DNA of 64,000 bases, from contig NZ_JAVTJJ010000001.1 in the NCBI RefSeq assembly GCF_031843945.1, positions 310,001-374,000 on the forward strand, given 5' to 3'. Of the stretch, positions 63,553 through 64,000 are shown piece by piece. Made by a program: the position numbers and the translations under genes. Source of the stretch: Paracidovorax sp031843945. GTDB lineage: Bacteria > Pseudomonadota > Gammaproteobacteria > Burkholderiales > Burkholderiaceae_C. Under the pieces are notes generated by a model. It searched no databases. It was not told the DNA's origin and worked only from the letters and a program-made list of their open reading frames with translations. Position 1 is the stretch's first letter, and the number at the start of each line of letters is the position of its first letter.

Positions 63553-64000
63553 TCAGAAGTTCTGCACGTTCTTGCCGGCCAGCGCTTCGCGGATACCGCG
63601 ATTCATGCGCTGGGCGGCAAAGGCTTCAGTGCCCTTGGCCAGCGCCTGCGTGCCGGCTTCCAGCGCTGCGGCGTCTTGCGATGACGCGTGCAGAGAGCGC
63701 AAATCCTGCAGGTAGCCATCGATGGCCGAGCGCTCGGCCTCACTGAGCACGTCGCCATCGGCTTGCAGGGCGGTTTCGGTCGCCATCAGCATGCGCTCGG
63801 CGTCCACGCGCGCCTCGACCAGCGCACGGGCACGCATATCCTGCTGGGCGGTGGCGAACCCGTCTTGCAGCATGCGCGCGATCTGCTCGTCCGACAAACC
63901 ATAAGAAGGTTTCACGTCGATGCGAGCTTCCACGCCGCTGCCCTGCTCTTTCGCATCCACGCTGAGCAGCCCATCGGCGTCGACGGTGAACGTCACGCGG
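63553..64000 (-). CDS. hscA: Fe-S assembly chaperone HscA, C-terminal part (runs off the window)
   Basis: 149 codons of the 3' end of an Hsp70-type gene. VTFTVDADGLLSVDAKEQGS closes the beta-sandwich of the substrate-binding domain; the remaining residues are the helical lid (SEAERSAIDGYLQDLRSLHA), ending KNVQNF. The combination with fdx directly downstream identifies it as HscA rather than DnaK. The start lies beyond base 64000. Confidence 0.93.
   Translation of the reverse strand, partial: RVTFTVDADGLLSVDAKEQGSGVEARIDVKPSYGLSDEQIARMLQDGFATAQQDMRARALVEARVDAERMLMATETALQADGDVLSEAERSAIDGYLQDLRSLHASSQDAAALEAGTQALAKGTEAFAAQRMNRGIREALAGKNVQNF

Noticed and set aside
1..64000. Insertion sequences, integrases, conjugation or plasmid genes
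   Set aside because: No transposase, integrase, relaxase or replication-initiator motif was found in any of the supported genes.

Overview
The window looks like a chromosomal segment of a high-GC betaproteobacterium, most likely family Comamonadaceae (Burkholderiales). The basis is the gene content and order (two-component pair / aceE-aceF-lpdA with a lipoyl-domain-bearing E3, folD-prlC, hscA-fdx-dnaQ) and a dispersed palindromic repeat (arms AGCGCTT / AAGCGCT, flanked by TAGCTRC and GAGGCCNNTTT) that I know from Comamonadaceae genomes. Taxon is inference; no rRNA gene is present.

Layout. 1-9960: LysR regulator, Pat-type protein acyltransferase, a phosphomannomutase-waaA pair, and an alkylation-repair block (Ada-AlkA fusion, Ogt, EamA transporter). 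10001-16264: two large signalling proteins, a PAS5-GGDEF-EAL c-di-GMP enzyme whose 5' end looks frameshifted, and a hybrid histidine kinase. 16286-30588: metabolic and housekeeping genes (PrpE, isochorismatase-like, PQQ sugar dehydrogenase, NlpC/P60, GlsB-like, SNF2 helicase, ferritin-like lipoprotein, ZIP transporter, Nudix, EVE, two methyltransferases). 31038-36874: NtrC-type two-component system, DUF4166 protein and a membrane-fused TIGR01777 epimerase. 37014-42600: an accessory patch with a type III restriction-modification locus (mod broken by one in-frame amber codon, res intact), a decayed LacI-family fragment and a REP element. 42601-54956: ectoine-type aspartokinase, pyruvate dehydrogenase operon, a divergent FixL/FixJ-like pair and folD. 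55047-64000: prlC, a DUF4124/glutaredoxin-like protein, rpiA and pyrD (divergent), a yqjD/yqjE-like stress cluster, an FAD oxidoreductase, two identical tRNA-Val(CAC) genes, dnaQ, fdx and the 3' end of hscA.

The most unusual signal is the dispersed repeat. Besides eight intergenic copies (two of which supply the stop codon of the preceding gene), one copy lies in frame inside waaA and adds about 23 residues. Two more, recognisable by base-level alignment, form part of the Ala-Pro linkers of AceF and Lpd. This resembles in-frame palindromic elements described in Rickettsia. Other points are the amber-disrupted mod, a 26-codon ORF with a good ribosome binding site between aceF and lpdA, and a recurring -10-like hexamer 7-9 nt before start codons, suggesting leaderless transcripts.

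No insertion sequence, integrase, prophage or CRISPR array was seen.
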